57,761 nucleotides of DNA, taken from contig WRAV01000009.1 in assembly GCA_009780025.1 (NCBI GenBank), positions 1-57,761 of the forward strand, read 5' to 3'. Both the position numbers and the translations under genes were made by a program. Numbering within the stretch: the first letter of the stretch is position 1; each line of letters starts with the position of its first letter. The notes beneath the pieces are model-generated. The model ran no database searches, was not told where the DNA came from, and saw only the letters and a list, made by a program, of their open reading frames with translations. Below are positions 32,599 to 41,088 of the stretch, in pieces. The DNA comes from Oscillospiraceae bacterium. Lineage in GTDB: Bacteria; Bacillota; Clostridia; Oscillospirales; Ruminococcaceae.

Positions 32599-33768
32599 TT
32601 ACAGATAACCAGCTTCTTTTATGGCTTTGTCAGCGGCCTCTTTGTCTTCGGGTGCGACCAGGATAATAGGTCCTGTACAGCCCATTCCGCTGCTGGCGAA
32701 GATGCCCAGTTTCCAGAGTACGCGCACGGCATCCTCCAGCTCGAGTATCTCGATGCCGGGAATCTCTTCGGTCACGATCTTTTCGGGCGGAGCCTTGACT
32801 TCTTCCTCGGCGCTCCCGCCAGTCTTTTCGCTGGCTTTTTGCAGCCCCGCGAGAATCTCGCCAAGCCCGGCCTTTTTGGCCATAGCGTACTCATTGGCGA
32901 CTTTTTTAAGCAACTGGCCTCGTGCAAGGGCACCCGCATAAGTGATGGCACCCGCCACCACCGGTGCGCCGGAAGCCCGGGAGATAATATTGATAATCCG
33001 GTCGTAACTTTCGCCAATGCCGGGGCCGTAGCCGTCACCCAGAGACTCATAACTGCCGCCGGTGCTAAAGGCCGACATAGCCTTCATTATGACGTTGCCG
33101 GTCAAGCTGTCCATGACCATAATATCTGGCACGCCTTGCAAAAGGTCGTTGCCACGCATTACAACGCCGCCGTCCGCGCGGGCGCTCTGAGTAAAGTTGA
33201 TCGGATAGCCGGACTCTTGCAGCTTAATCAGCGCACGCTCCAACCCGCGAGCACCCTCGATATTGAGGATACCAACTGTAGGTGCTGCAATGCCACAAGC
33301 TTTAGCAGCGGCAATAGAGCCTATAGCGTTCTTTAGCATAGCGGATGTGCGCTCAGTGTCTGAGGTACCGGTAGTGGTGCCTACAAACATTTTGCGACCA
33401 AAGCCGGGGGTGATAACTCGGCCAACGGTTGCCACGCCGATAGGGAAGTTGTAATGCATGGTAACAGCCGCATCTAGCTCGCCGGAGAGCAGCATTTTGT
33501 CCATCAGCTCGTGGGCGGTTTTCTGGTCGGCCGCTTCGATGAAGGTCAGCTCAGTCTCCGCTTCAAACTCCTGCTCGCCGATGACTACAACCTCGATAGA
33601 GGGATCTGCTGCCTGAGCAAGGGTTGCGCCGCGCAGCATTTCCCCCGGGCCGTGCTCGCTGCCCTCGAGTGTTATGCCAACCCGGGCGCGCTTGCCGAAG
33701 CTGCCGCTTTGCAGCCCCTGGGAAATTTCATCGAACACTTGGGCGATACTTTCTTTAATGTGATCCAT
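32599..33768 (-). CDS. grdD: Glycine/sarcosine/betaine reductase component C subunit alpha
   Basis: Subunit of protein C, which receives the carboxymethyl-selenide from GrdA and releases acetyl phosphate. 389 residues of the PlsX/phosphate-acyltransferase-like GrdD family: GMLRGATLAQ-like GEMLRGATLAQAADPSIEVVV, TMHYNFPIGVATVGRVITPG, LNIEGARGLERAL, MRGNDLLQGVPDIMVMDSLTGNVIMKA, and a C-terminal GIFASSGMGCTGPIILVAPED. ATG follows AAGGGGG. Last grd gene, 12 bases after grdC. Confidence 0.93.
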   Translation of the reverse strand: MDHIKESIAQVFDEISQGLQSGSFGKRARVGITLEGSEHGPGEMLRGATLAQAADPSIEVVVIGEQEFEAETELTFIEAADQKTAHELMDKMLLSGELDAAVTMHYNFPIGVATVGRVITPGFGRKMFVGTTTGTSDTERTSAMLKNAIGSIAAAKACGIAAPTVGILNIEGARGLERALIKLQESGYPINFTQSARADGGVVMRGNDLLQGVPDIMVMDSLTGNVIMKAMSAFSTGGSYESLGDGYGPGIGESYDRIINIISRASGAPVVAGAITYAGALARGQLLKKVANEYAMAKKAGLGEILAGLQKASEKTGGSAEEEVKAPPEKIVTEEIPGIEILELEDAVRVLWKLGIFASSGMGCTGPIILVAPEDKEAADKAIKEAGYL

Positions 33769-33780
33769 TGCCCGGCCCCC

Positions 33781-35325
33781 TTACTCCGCCCGTAGGCTGG
33801 CGGCAAAGTTCTGCATAGCTTCGGCTACCATCTGGCGGATAGCTTCTTTGTCGGTGCCACCGCCTGCATCCACAGCGCCGGAATTCTTCTCGACTATGAA
33901 GGAGACGCCGTCGAACAAGTTGGTTAGGCGGCCAAGGAATAGGCTGCCCTTACCGACTATCATGACGCGGTTCAGTGTGCCTTCGGCCATCAGATCCTTG
34001 CAGTGTGCCATAAACGGCACGCCGGAGGGAATATGCCCTTGCGGTGGCGCGTAGCCGGGCATACCAATGCGCTCAAGTACACTGCCAAGCTCACTCTTAT
34101 CAAATTCTTTGCGCATAACGCCAAGAGCGGCAATCATCTTATAGTTAGCTTCCGGAACATTGCCCGCGCCTGCTGGAACCATAACGCCGGGATCGTGCAT
34201 CTCAGTCGAGAATGTGTCAACATCCAAGATTTTTAGCCCAGCTCTGTCAAGGGGATCGGCAATCAGCGCTTGCATAACCGCTTGAGGAGTAGCTCCGCTG
34301 CCAATTGTGTGGCGGCCGACTATGTCGGTGCGGATGACCGGCGAAGTGCCATCGTTCTCGCCGATGTGAACGGCGAAAGCGCCCATTACATCTTCAAGCA
34401 CCGGCAAGCCCTTCGCGATGTGGTTCTTCGAGTTCATGCCAAGTTTTGCGCAAGAACCGCCCGCAAGCACTACCACATTCTTGTAAACTCCGGATTGAAC
34501 AAGCGAAGACGCCAGCACAAGGGCGTGGGCTGGGCCCGCGCAGAAGCTGCGGGTATCGGAGCCGGTGGCGTTGACACAGCCACAGACTTCGCCGATGGCT
34601 TTGGCAAAGTTGCCGCCGCCGCGCTGGTTCATGTCACCGCAAGCCTCTTCCGAGCACTCGATGATATAGTCGACTTCACCGGCTGCAAGCCCTGTATTTT
34701 TCAGCAACAACTCAAGGCAGAACGCTGCAGACGCTTTACTGACCAGGTTTTCGAACATAACGTGCTCGGAGAGCGCCGCGTCAAAGTCGTGGGCCTTCTT
34801 GACACAGCCCACCAGCTTGCCATCGTTGTAGATACCCTCGGCCTTCTTGCCGGAGACCAGTTCTTCGATCTGTGCCTGTGTGGCATGGCCTTTCTGGAGC
34901 TTCTCGAGGAATTTCCAGCCACTGACTACTGGGTGGGCGGTCAGCTTTGCCTCGGCAGCCTTCTGGAAGCTTTCTTCGAGCAGCACGAGCTCAAAAGCGT
35001 CGACAGCTTTCATCAGACCGATAAACTCGTCCTGCGGCATCATTTCACCGTGTTTGCCCTGGCGGGTAGCGCCCTTGACAGGGTTCTCGTACCAAGGCGC
35101 GGCAACCTTCTCGAGGTCTTTAGGCCTCATGTTGCCGATATACACCTGGTTGGGAGCATACCCGACCGCATCTTCGAAAGAGCGCAGTTTGCTCGGAAGT
35201 ACCTTCAAATGCTCGGAGTCCGGGTTAAGATGACGCTCACTGGTTTGGGTGCTGCCTTGGTGAAGTATCATATCACTCGCTTGAATAAGGGCGTAGCTCG
35301 CCCCTTTTAGAACGGGAAAATTCAA
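33781..35325 (-). CDS. grdC: Glycine/sarcosine/betaine reductase component C subunit beta
   Basis: 514-residue subunit of protein C with a FabH-like thiolase fold. The reactive-cysteine region is IIECSEEACGDMNQRGGGN (about residues 222-240), followed by GCVNATGSDTRSFCAGPAHAL and VVVLAGGSCAKLGMNSKNH. TTG start at 35325 after GGAGGTG. A terminator and a palindromic repeat lie between grdB and this gene, which may set a lower level for grdCD than for grdAB. Confidence 0.93.
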   Translation of the reverse strand: MNFPVLKGASYALIQASDMILHQGSTQTSERHLNPDSEHLKVLPSKLRSFEDAVGYAPNQVYIGNMRPKDLEKVAAPWYENPVKGATRQGKHGEMMPQDEFIGLMKAVDAFELVLLEESFQKAAEAKLTAHPVVSGWKFLEKLQKGHATQAQIEELVSGKKAEGIYNDGKLVGCVKKAHDFDAALSEHVMFENLVSKASAAFCLELLLKNTGLAAGEVDYIIECSEEACGDMNQRGGGNFAKAIGEVCGCVNATGSDTRSFCAGPAHALVLASSLVQSGVYKNVVVLAGGSCAKLGMNSKNHIAKGLPVLEDVMGAFAVHIGENDGTSPVIRTDIVGRHTIGSGATPQAVMQALIADPLDRAGLKILDVDTFSTEMHDPGVMVPAGAGNVPEANYKMIAALGVMRKEFDKSELGSVLERIGMPGYAPPQGHIPSGVPFMAHCKDLMAEGTLNRVMIVGKGSLFLGRLTNLFDGVSFIVEKNSGAVDAGGGTDKEAIRQMVAEAMQNFAASLRAE

Positions 35326-35348
35326 TTAGTACACCTCCTGAAATAGAT

Positions 35349-35432
35349 AGTAGGGGACGCGCCCCGCGCGGCCCGCGAACTCATGCCGCGTTTCGCATAT
35401 TGGGCGGACCGCGCAGGGGCGTGGCCCCTACT
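35349..35432. repeat. Palindromic GTAGGGG intergenic repeat
   Basis: AGTAGGGG..GCGCCCCGCGCGG at the left pairs with CCGCGC.GGGGCG..CCCCTACT at the right, with an inner CCCGC/GCGGG arm. Related end motifs occur at 57461-57525, 39143-39174 and inside 27423-27620, so this belongs to a family of small dispersed palindromes of the genome. Confidence 0.6.
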
Positions 35433-35440
35433 GTCAATTG

Positions 35441-35478
35441 AAAAATTGAGAGTCGGAGAGCTTCCTCCCCGACTCTCC
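35441..35478 (-). terminator. Terminator after grdB
   Basis: On the minus strand GAGAGTCGG…CCGACTCTC with a 12-base loop, followed by AATTTTTC. Sits 7 bases after the grdB stop. Confidence 0.8.
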
Positions 35479-35484
35479 CTGTAA

Positions 35485-36783
35485 TTAATCTTTAAATACA
35501 GTCTGGCCGTGTATCTCGGTGGTCAAGGCTTCAAGGCCCTTTCTGACCAATTTGCGGCGGAGTTCCTTCTCGTCCGCGGGGGTAAGGTTGGGGTTGCCCA
35601 GCGGGTAGGGGATCGCCACAGTTGGAACTATGCGGTTGGCGCCAACTGTCATCGATATCGGGACAATTGTGCACATATGCACTACAGGCATGCCGTGCCG
35701 CTCGATCTCTTTTACCATCGTTGCACCGCAACGTGTGCAGGTGCCTCAGGTGGAGGTGAGGATTACGCCGTCGACTTTGTCGGCCAGCAGATCCTCAGCT
35801 ATTGCGGCTGCAAACTTTTTAGAGCTTGCAACTGCGGTTCCATTACCAACGGTGGAGTACCAGTAGTCATGCAACGAGCCGATTTCGCCGGCTTTTACCA
35901 TCTCTTTGAGCACGTCTACAGGGAGAACGCGGTCAAGGTCGATGTTGGCGTAAACAGGGTCGTAGCCGCCGTGGGCAGTCTCGCCGTTTGTCTCGTCGAA
36001 GTCGACGATATCAACCAGGCTGTACTTGCCGTACTTAGACGCACTGGAAGACTCGATGTGGTCGGGGTTGCCCTTTGGTACGGGGCCACCGGAGGAGACA
36101 AGTGCGATCCGTGCCTTTTTGATGTCTTTGATTGCGGGCATTGGAGCCACGCGGTCAAAGGCAGGCATGGGGTACTCGGTCTCGAACTCCTGGCCACCGA
36201 TCTTTTTGAGCAGCATGTCAACCGCACGCTTAGAGCCGCGTTGCTCGGCAAAGTAATTGACGCGCAGACCCTTCTCAAAGTAACCCTCGGTTACGGTTTC
36301 GCCTGCCAGCAGTTTTTTGGCGAGAGCTGCCATCGCGGGGATAGCGGTTCTCATGCTAGGGGCGGAGTTCCCGGTGGGAACAAAGTAAGCGTGGCGCTTG
36401 AAGATTTCAAGGCCCGGGTTCTCTTCGTATAGGCCACCAACTACGGGAAGGCCCAGGTTTTCATCAACGATTTTGGCTACGGTGCCGCAAGCCATGCCGT
36501 AACGGCCGGCGTTGAAGCCAGGGCCAACGACAACGAGGTCAGGTTTGAAACTCTCGATCATAGCTTGCACTTCGGCCGAGGCTTTCTCCAGGTTCTCGTT
36601 GAAGTAGCTGTCTCCGCAAATGATGGTGCCAACAATTGTCGCGGCGTCACCAAGCTCTTTTTCAAGAGCCATACCGGGGCCAACTTTACCATCGTGCTTT
36701 TGCGGTGGAATATCAGCTTTTTCCTCGCCGCCAATGCCGCCGTAGAAATTGTTTATATAATGAACAATTCTTTTTTTGCTCAT
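35485..36783 (-). CDS. grdB: Glycine reductase component B gamma subunit (selenoprotein GrdB)
   Basis: Substrate-specific selenoprotein that, with GrdE, binds glycine as a Schiff base and passes the carbon to GrdA. 432 residues when the in-frame TGA at 35746-35748 is read as selenocysteine: LTST-U-GTCTRCGATMVKEIE, the known GrdB active-site motif. Without recoding the frame would appear as two pieces (36783-35746 and 35718-35485). Other family features: HYINNFYGGIGGEEKAD at the start and GPGFNAGRYGMACG. A short hairpin just after the TGA is placed like a bacterial SECIS. ATG follows AAAGGAGG. Confidence 0.96.
35723..35748 (-). promoter_or_regulatory. Sec UGA and candidate SECIS hairpin in grdB
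   Basis: On the minus strand TGA is followed at once by G then GCACC (35744-35740), a 12-base apical part containing GT, and GGTGC (35727-35723). This 5-bp stem next to the UGA is where SelB-binding SECIS elements sit in bacteria. The fold is by eye; grdA carries a weaker GC-rich pairing after its UGA. Confidence 0.5.
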
Positions 36784-36819
36784 CTGGCTACCTCCTTTTC
36801 CTTTAATTTTGTCGCGCTA

Positions 36820-37269
36820 TTAACCGCGGTAAGTTTTAACTTCGGAGATGATTGCGTCAACGTCCAGCACCATTTCCATCATGGAAATTTGCGCTTCGTA
36901 GATAGCCGGGTCAACTTCGTCTTTCAGCTCGAACATATGGTAAGCCTTGAGTCCCAACGAGACTCCGGCGAGAGGACCTGCAAAAGTAGGGTCTCCGGCA
37001 GAGACAGTTTCAGCGGCCAGACCGGAAGCTTCAGCTTCCCCGCCGCCCAGAACAACGAGGAGCTCCTCGTTGCCGTACTGCTCACAAAAACCTTTGATCC
37101 TAGCTTGATTTTCCAGATCCATCGCGCCCGCCGCGGTTCAGACGAAGCATTCGGTTGCTTCGAATATAACTTCGGCACCGGCAGCTGTTACGCACTCAGC
37201 AATCGCGGGACCGGGAATACCGTCGCGATCACCGAGTATTGCTATCTTTTTGCCCTTAAGCATACTCAT
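36820..37269 (-). CDS. grdA: Glycine reductase selenoprotein A
   Basis: Small selenoprotein that shuttles the carboxymethyl group from component B to component C. 149 residues with TGA at 37138-37140 as Sec44: [18 protein letters not shown], the highly conserved GrdA redox motif CxxU. The N-terminus is [21 protein letters not shown]. The first ATG (37269) follows AAGGAG by 8 bases. Reduced by the TrxB/TrxA pair encoded in the same operon. Position 44 for Sec is the usual one. Confidence 0.96.
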
Positions 37270-37278
37270 GAAAGTTTC

Positions 37279-37434
37279 TCCTTCCTTTTATTTGAATGGG
37301 GACTCCGCCCCCAAACCCCCGCGCTGCGCGGAAATGAATTCCGCTTCGCTTTCTGGGCTGCGCCCAGTTACGTCCAGGCGTTGGTGTGGTACGAAAACTT
37401 CTGCTCGCGTATTCCTGGCAGAGGTTGTGCGGTG
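37279..37434. repeat. GC-rich palindromic spacer between grdE and grdA
   Basis: The 156-base gap holds CCGCGCTGCGCGG, CTGGGCTGCGCCCAG and GGGGACTCCGCCCC, all short self-complementary motifs, without an open frame or T-run. It looks like an inserted palindromic spacer or a processing site that separates grdE and grdA mRNA levels. Confidence 0.45.
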
Positions 37435-38721
37435 TTAAACGGTCTTTGCTGTCAGGTAGTGGAAGCCCAGCTCGTTAGTAGCACCGGTGATCACCTGAAT
37501 TTCGGTGACGATGCTGCCGTCTGCTTGCAGGGAGCCGTTCCAGCCGCCCGCGATAACATTTGCCACTTCGGGGTAACCGATGACGGTATCCATCTTTGGC
37601 AGAGTTACTACCTGGTTGGCGTTGCCGGCGGTTACGCAAGCATCACCCAGAGGGGTAGAGTCGGCCAGCGACTGACTGCCGCCGTCTTGGCCCGCGTACT
37701 CGTCGGTGATGAGGACAGTTCTGATGCCCTTCTTCTCGATCTTGTTGCAGTTCATAACAAGGTCGGCGTCGGGGTTGCCAAAGCCTTCCTCAGAGATGAT
37801 TACTGCGTCGGCACCCAAGAACTCAACCAGCTTAGCGGTCATGTTAGAGGAGCGCTCTTTGTCCATCAGCGTCACGTTTTCATTGGTAATAATGCAGCCC
37901 AGGAAGTTGATGGTCTTGCCATGTTGGGCGTACAGATCCTCGATAACGGGACTATTCTGGTGAACATATGTCGGGTTTTTGTCACAAGCCGAAACGCAGT
38001 TGCCGCTTGCAATCGCGCCGTCAAATGCCTCGGTGGGGTACATGAAGGTGGGCACGATCTCTTTGACGTCAACACCGTAGTAGTAAGTGTTGTGCAAAAG
38101 CCCTTGGGTTTGCAGCATGTAGACATATGCAACCTTGGGCAGATGGGTGTACTTCATGCTCTGCTCGAAGAGCGGCTTTGTCTCGTAGGTTTTTACCTCG
38201 TCCGGTGTTGCTTCTTTGCCGGCAAGACCAAGGTAAGTGGCCGCGCGGAAACCAGCCAGGCGGACAACCACCTCGTGTTCGTGCTGCTTGAGGGAATCAA
38301 TCGGCTCGACTTTTACAACCACGTTATTAGTACGCGAGAACGGGGTGTACTCGGCGCCGGTACCCTTCATATCGATGATACCTTCCTGGAACCCGACAAT
38401 TTTGCCGGTGGTTACAACTGCCGCACCCTTGAGTACATGGGTACGTCCGCTGCCAACCTGCTCAACGCCTGTCATAAAGCCGGGCAAAATCCCACCAGGC
38501 CCTTCGACTTTGACGCGAGGCTCAACAACATCCTTTACCGGTATGATGCGCACGCTCTCGCCCGGGCGGGCCAAAAAGACCTCGACCGACTTTACGCGCT
38601 CATCTTCGCCGGCGACTTTGCACAGTTCATCTTTGTTGACGTACAGAACGCCGCTTTTAACTTCGGTCTTTTTGCCGAACTGCACATCTTTGATGAAAAT
38701 GTTGCCAACTTCTAAACGCAT
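37435..38721 (-). CDS. grdE: Glycine reductase component B proprotein GrdE
   Basis: 428-residue precursor that cleaves itself at Cys242 (ASG-NCVSACDKN) into alpha and beta subunits and forms the pyruvoyl group that binds glycine. The N-terminus (MRLEVGNIFIKDVQFG) and FLGCIITNENVTLMDKERSSNM are typical. ATG after AAAGGAGG. It pairs with GrdB; glycine rather than sarcosine or betaine is the expected substrate because GrdE/GrdB are the glycine-specific types, as judged by general resemblance. Confidence 0.95.
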   Translation of the reverse strand: MRLEVGNIFIKDVQFGKKTEVKSGVLYVNKDELCKVAGEDERVKSVEVFLARPGESVRIIPVKDVVEPRVKVEGPGGILPGFMTGVEQVGSGRTHVLKGAAVVTTGKIVGFQEGIIDMKGTGAEYTPFSRTNNVVVKVEPIDSLKQHEHEVVVRLAGFRAATYLGLAGKEATPDEVKTYETKPLFEQSMKYTHLPKVAYVYMLQTQGLLHNTYYYGVDVKEIVPTFMYPTEAFDGAIASGNCVSACDKNPTYVHQNSPVIEDLYAQHGKTINFLGCIITNENVTLMDKERSSNMTAKLVEFLGADAVIISEEGFGNPDADLVMNCNKIEKKGIRTVLITDEYAGQDGGSQSLADSTPLGDACVTAGNANQVVTLPKMDTVIGYPEVANVIAGGWNGSLQADGSIVTEIQVITGATNELGFHYLTAKTV

Positions 38722-38781
38722 TGCAATCCTCCTTTTTTATTATTTTCTTTGTAAAAGCTACGCGCAACAGCTGACCTGGGT

Positions 38782-39102
38782 TTAGCCCAGCAGCTCGTCG
38801 AGCTTAGCCTGAACAGCTACCATTTCGATCTCGTCTTTGTTGAACACGAACACTTTTTCGCCGTTTTTGTAGAAAACAAGTGCGGGGATGCCCATAACTT
38901 TTTGGGCTATGGCGAGACGCTTGTTGCCGGCGGTGTCAAGCTTGCAGAATTTTGCGCGTCCGTCGTTTTTGGCGGCAAACGCCTCAACATCGGGCAGCAG
39001 GCCTAGGCAGGGCTCGCACTTGGGGCTCCAGAAGTCAACGAAGACTACACCCTCGTACTCCAGAACTTCTGCGTCAAAGTTTTCTTTGTTAAGATCAATC
39101 AT
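38782..39102 (-). CDS. trxA: Thioredoxin of the glycine reductase system
   Basis: 106-residue thioredoxin that re-reduces GrdA. The active site is SPKCEPCLGL instead of the usual WCGPC, as in several grd-linked thioredoxins. Later motifs IPALVFYKNGE include the cis-Pro. The ATG at 39102 has AAGGAG 8 bases upstream; a GTG three codons earlier overlaps that site and is rejected. Lies between trxB and grdE. Confidence 0.92.
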   Translation of the reverse strand: MIDLNKENFDAEVLEYEGVVFVDFWSPKCEPCLGLLPDVEAFAAKNDGRAKFCKLDTAGNKRLAIAQKVMGIPALVFYKNGEKVFVFNKDEIEMVAVQAKLDELLG

Positions 39103-39161
39103 TTTGGCCACTCCTTTACATTCTTTATATATTGTGTTGGGCGGGCGGGATAATCCCGCCC

Positions 39162-40382
39162 CTACAGTCCAATTAGCTTTTCAACATCGGCGGCGGTGAA
39201 GTCGCCTTCTAGGCGACCCTTTACTTCGCCCTTGTCGAACAGGATAACTGTGGGAATCTTCTCGACTTTGTAGTTCGCCGATGTCTTTTTGTTGCGGTAG
39301 GTGTCCAGCTTAGCCAGAGCAACCTTGCCGCCGGTCTTTTCGACAACGCTTTCAAGTACTGTGATAGCTGCCATGCTCTTCTCGACCTGGGGTGCCCAGA
39401 AGGCGAGTAGAACCGGTACCGGGCTTTCAAGTACTTGCTCGCGGAAGGTCTCGAGCTCGGCAAGGTATTTTTCAGCAGCTACTGCGGCAATGGCTCCGTC
39501 GGCCGCGGCAGTTACAACTTGGCGGAGATACTTTGCGTTGGAGTCGCCTGCTCCATATACTCCGGGCAGGTTAGTTTCCATCATCTCGTTTACGATGACA
39601 TATCCCTGTTCAGTCATTTCAACGCCTTTGCCTTTGAGGAACTCGGTTTTTGGCACAGTGCCCACAAAGAAGAAGACGCCGTTAGTCTCTATGTCGGTTA
39701 TCTCGCCGGTTTTGATGTTCTTTACTTTGACCGATTCCACAAGCTCGTCACCGATGATTTCGTCAAGCACAGAGTTCCAGACCCATTTGAGCTTTTTGTT
39801 CTTGAAAGCTTTTTCGGCACTTGCCTTATTACAGTCAAGTATGCCCTCATCGTGGATAACAATGATTGTTACTGTCTCCGCGAACTTTGTAAGGTACATG
39901 GCCTCTTCAATTGCAGCGTCTCCGTTACCAACAACCACAACGTCCAGCTCTTCATAGAAGTCGGCGTCGCAGGTCGCGCAGTAGGAAACTCCTTTACCGC
40001 GCAGTTTACCTTCGCCTGTAATGTTCAGCGAGCGGGGCTCAGCGCCGGGGGAGAGGATTACACAGTGAGCCTGGTACTCTTTGCCGTCACTGGTTTTGAC
40101 CTTTTTGATGGGGCCTTCCAGCTCGACATCAACCACGGTGCCCTTGATGATGGCGGTGCCGAACTTTTCGGCGTGTGCGGCAAACTCCTTCATGATTCCG
40201 GGGCCAGAGCTCTCGTTGAAGAAGCCGGGGTAGTTTTCCATTTCCATGGTGGAAGCGGCCTGTCCGCCGGGGCGGCCTTTTTCCAGTATGGCGGTCTTCA
40301 GCCTGGCGCGGCTGCCGTAAATACCGGCAGTTAGCCCGCCAGGGCCGCCACCAACGACAAGAATTTCGTAAATTTCAGACAT
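39162..40382 (-). CDS. trxB: Thioredoxin reductase with fused Cys-less thioredoxin-like domain
   Basis: NADPH- or ferredoxin-linked reductase for TrxA. Residues 1-about 310 are a standard TrxB: VVGGGPGGLTAGIYGSRA, YCATCDADFY (redox CATC), VVVVGNGDAAIEEAMYL, and GVYGAGDSNAKYLRQVVTAAADGAIAA. Residues 315-406 form a thioredoxin-like domain (PVPVLLAFWAPQVEKSMAAI … KIPTVILFDKGEVKG) with no cysteine at the CxxC position, so it cannot be a thiol carrier. It may dock TrxA or GrdA. GGGGAG precedes the ATG. A GGGCGGGA/TCCCGCCC palindrome (39143-39161) follows the gene. Confidence 0.93.
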   Translation of the reverse strand: MSEIYEILVVGGGPGGLTAGIYGSRARLKTAILEKGRPGGQAASTMEMENYPGFFNESSGPGIMKEFAAHAEKFGTAIIKGTVVDVELEGPIKKVKTSDGKEYQAHCVILSPGAEPRSLNITGEGKLRGKGVSYCATCDADFYEELDVVVVGNGDAAIEEAMYLTKFAETVTIIVIHDEGILDCNKASAEKAFKNKKLKWVWNSVLDEIIGDELVESVKVKNIKTGEITDIETNGVFFFVGTVPKTEFLKGKGVEMTEQGYVIVNEMMETNLPGVYGAGDSNAKYLRQVVTAAADGAIAAVAAEKYLAELETFREQVLESPVPVLLAFWAPQVEKSMAAITVLESVVEKTGGKVALAKLDTYRNKKTSANYKVEKIPTVILFDKGEVKGRLEGDFTAADVEKLIGL

Positions 40383-40411
40383 AGTTACAGCTCCCCTTTT
40401 ATTAGGTAATG

Positions 40412-40798
40412 TTACATATGGTATTGCGCCGGCAGCGCAACAATGGCACTATTAAGCAAGTCCAAATCTATTACCTGAAAATCCTCGAGCACACGCGGGT
40501 GAAAGTCGATGTTTCTAACCGGCATTTTGCGCAGCACTTCGATCGCGCTCTCGATCACGGTAAGAGAATCGATATCCAGCGGGCCTCGCCGTAGCGAGAG
40601 TACAAGGCTCTTGTATGGGCTTTCGTTTGGTTTTACACTCCCACTCAGCGGATGGTTTATGGCCACCGCGCCCAAGTGGATTTCATCCCTGGCGGCCAGG
40701 AAAATTCCCTCCACCCCGCAGCTTAGCGAAACACTGAGCGTCGGGTATTTTTCGGCCACCTGTGGGTTGTTCGTTAAGATATGAAAATTCGCTCCCAT
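40412..40798 (-). CDS. grdX: GrdX family protein
   Basis: 128-residue protein found at the head of glycine reductase operons; function unknown. The start MGANFHILTNNPQVAEKY and the end PVRNIDFHPRVLEDFQVIDLDLLNSAIVALP are as I recall for GrdX. The open frame reaches 40873, but that would start inside the terminator; ATG 40798 is chosen although its ribosome binding site (GTGGAATG) is weak. First gene of the operon, directly behind a glycine riboswitch and terminator. Confidence 0.85.
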   Translation of the reverse strand: MGANFHILTNNPQVAEKYPTLSVSLSCGVEGIFLAARDEIHLGAVAINHPLSGSVKPNESPYKSLVLSLRRGPLDIDSLTVIESAIEVLRKMPVRNIDFHPRVLEDFQVIDLDLLNSAIVALPAQYHM

Positions 40799-40850
40799 GT
40801 ATGTATCATTCCACAATTCTATGATATTTAGTTTGCCACAAAATAACACA

Positions 40851-40892
40851 AGAAAAAACAGGGAAATAGGCACCGCAATGCCATTTCCCTGT
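40851..40892 (-). terminator. Riboswitch-controlled terminator before grdX
   Basis: On the minus strand ACAGGGAAATGGCA…TGCCTATTTCCCTGT is followed by TTTTTT. The stem is long and sits between the glycine aptamer and grdX, the usual layout for a transcriptional switch. Confidence 0.88.
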
Positions 40893-41020
40893 CAAAAAGT
40901 CCAGAGTTGGGTCACACTGCAGTACTTTTACCTGAGAGTTTCACGGTACCAGTCTGGCTGGCCGGTACGTTTGCCCCTTCGGTGCCTTGCGAGCTGTGTG
41001 CCCCAAGACTCTCCCACAAT
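40893..41020 (-). promoter_or_regulatory. Single-aptamer glycine riboswitch
   Basis: On the minus strand GGGAGAGTC (41016-41007) is followed by GGCACCGAAGGGGCAAAC and then AAACTCTCAGGTAAAAG, the conserved glycine aptamer core; GAGAG pairs with CTCTC as P1. Only one aptamer is present. The 3' part can compete with the terminator stem. Glycine binding probably prevents termination and turns on the glycine reductase operon (inferred from the usual ON behaviour of this class). Confidence 0.92.
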
Positions 41021-41059
41021 ATTCATCCCCATATTTGCCCACGTTAAATATCCAACAAT

Positions 41060-41088
41060 AGTTTAGCACAAGCGCATGAATTTGTAAA
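41060..41088 (-). promoter_or_regulatory. Promoter of the grd operon
   Basis: On the minus strand TTTACA (41088-41083), 17-base spacer, TAAACT (41065-41060). The start site would be about 40 bases before the glycine aptamer. Confidence 0.5.

Noticed and set aside
34270-35310. Plus-strand open frame of 346 codons opposite grdC
   Set aside because: Antisense to a well-identified gene with no motif or start signal.
35485-36783. grdB read as two separate genes or as a frameshifted pseudogene
   Set aside because: The break is a single in-frame TGA in the known Sec motif and Sec machinery is encoded nearby.
36820-37122. grdA as a 100-residue protein starting at MDLENQ
   Set aside because: The conserved N-terminal part and CFV-U-TAAGAM motif lie upstream in the same frame with a good ribosome binding site at 37269.
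36565-38715. Plus-strand open frame of 716 codons opposite grdB, grdA and grdE
   Set aside because: It is antisense to three confirmed glycine reductase genes, including the Sec codons, and has no ribosome binding site or recognisable motif. Its length reflects low stop-codon content on the opposite strand of GC-rich third positions.
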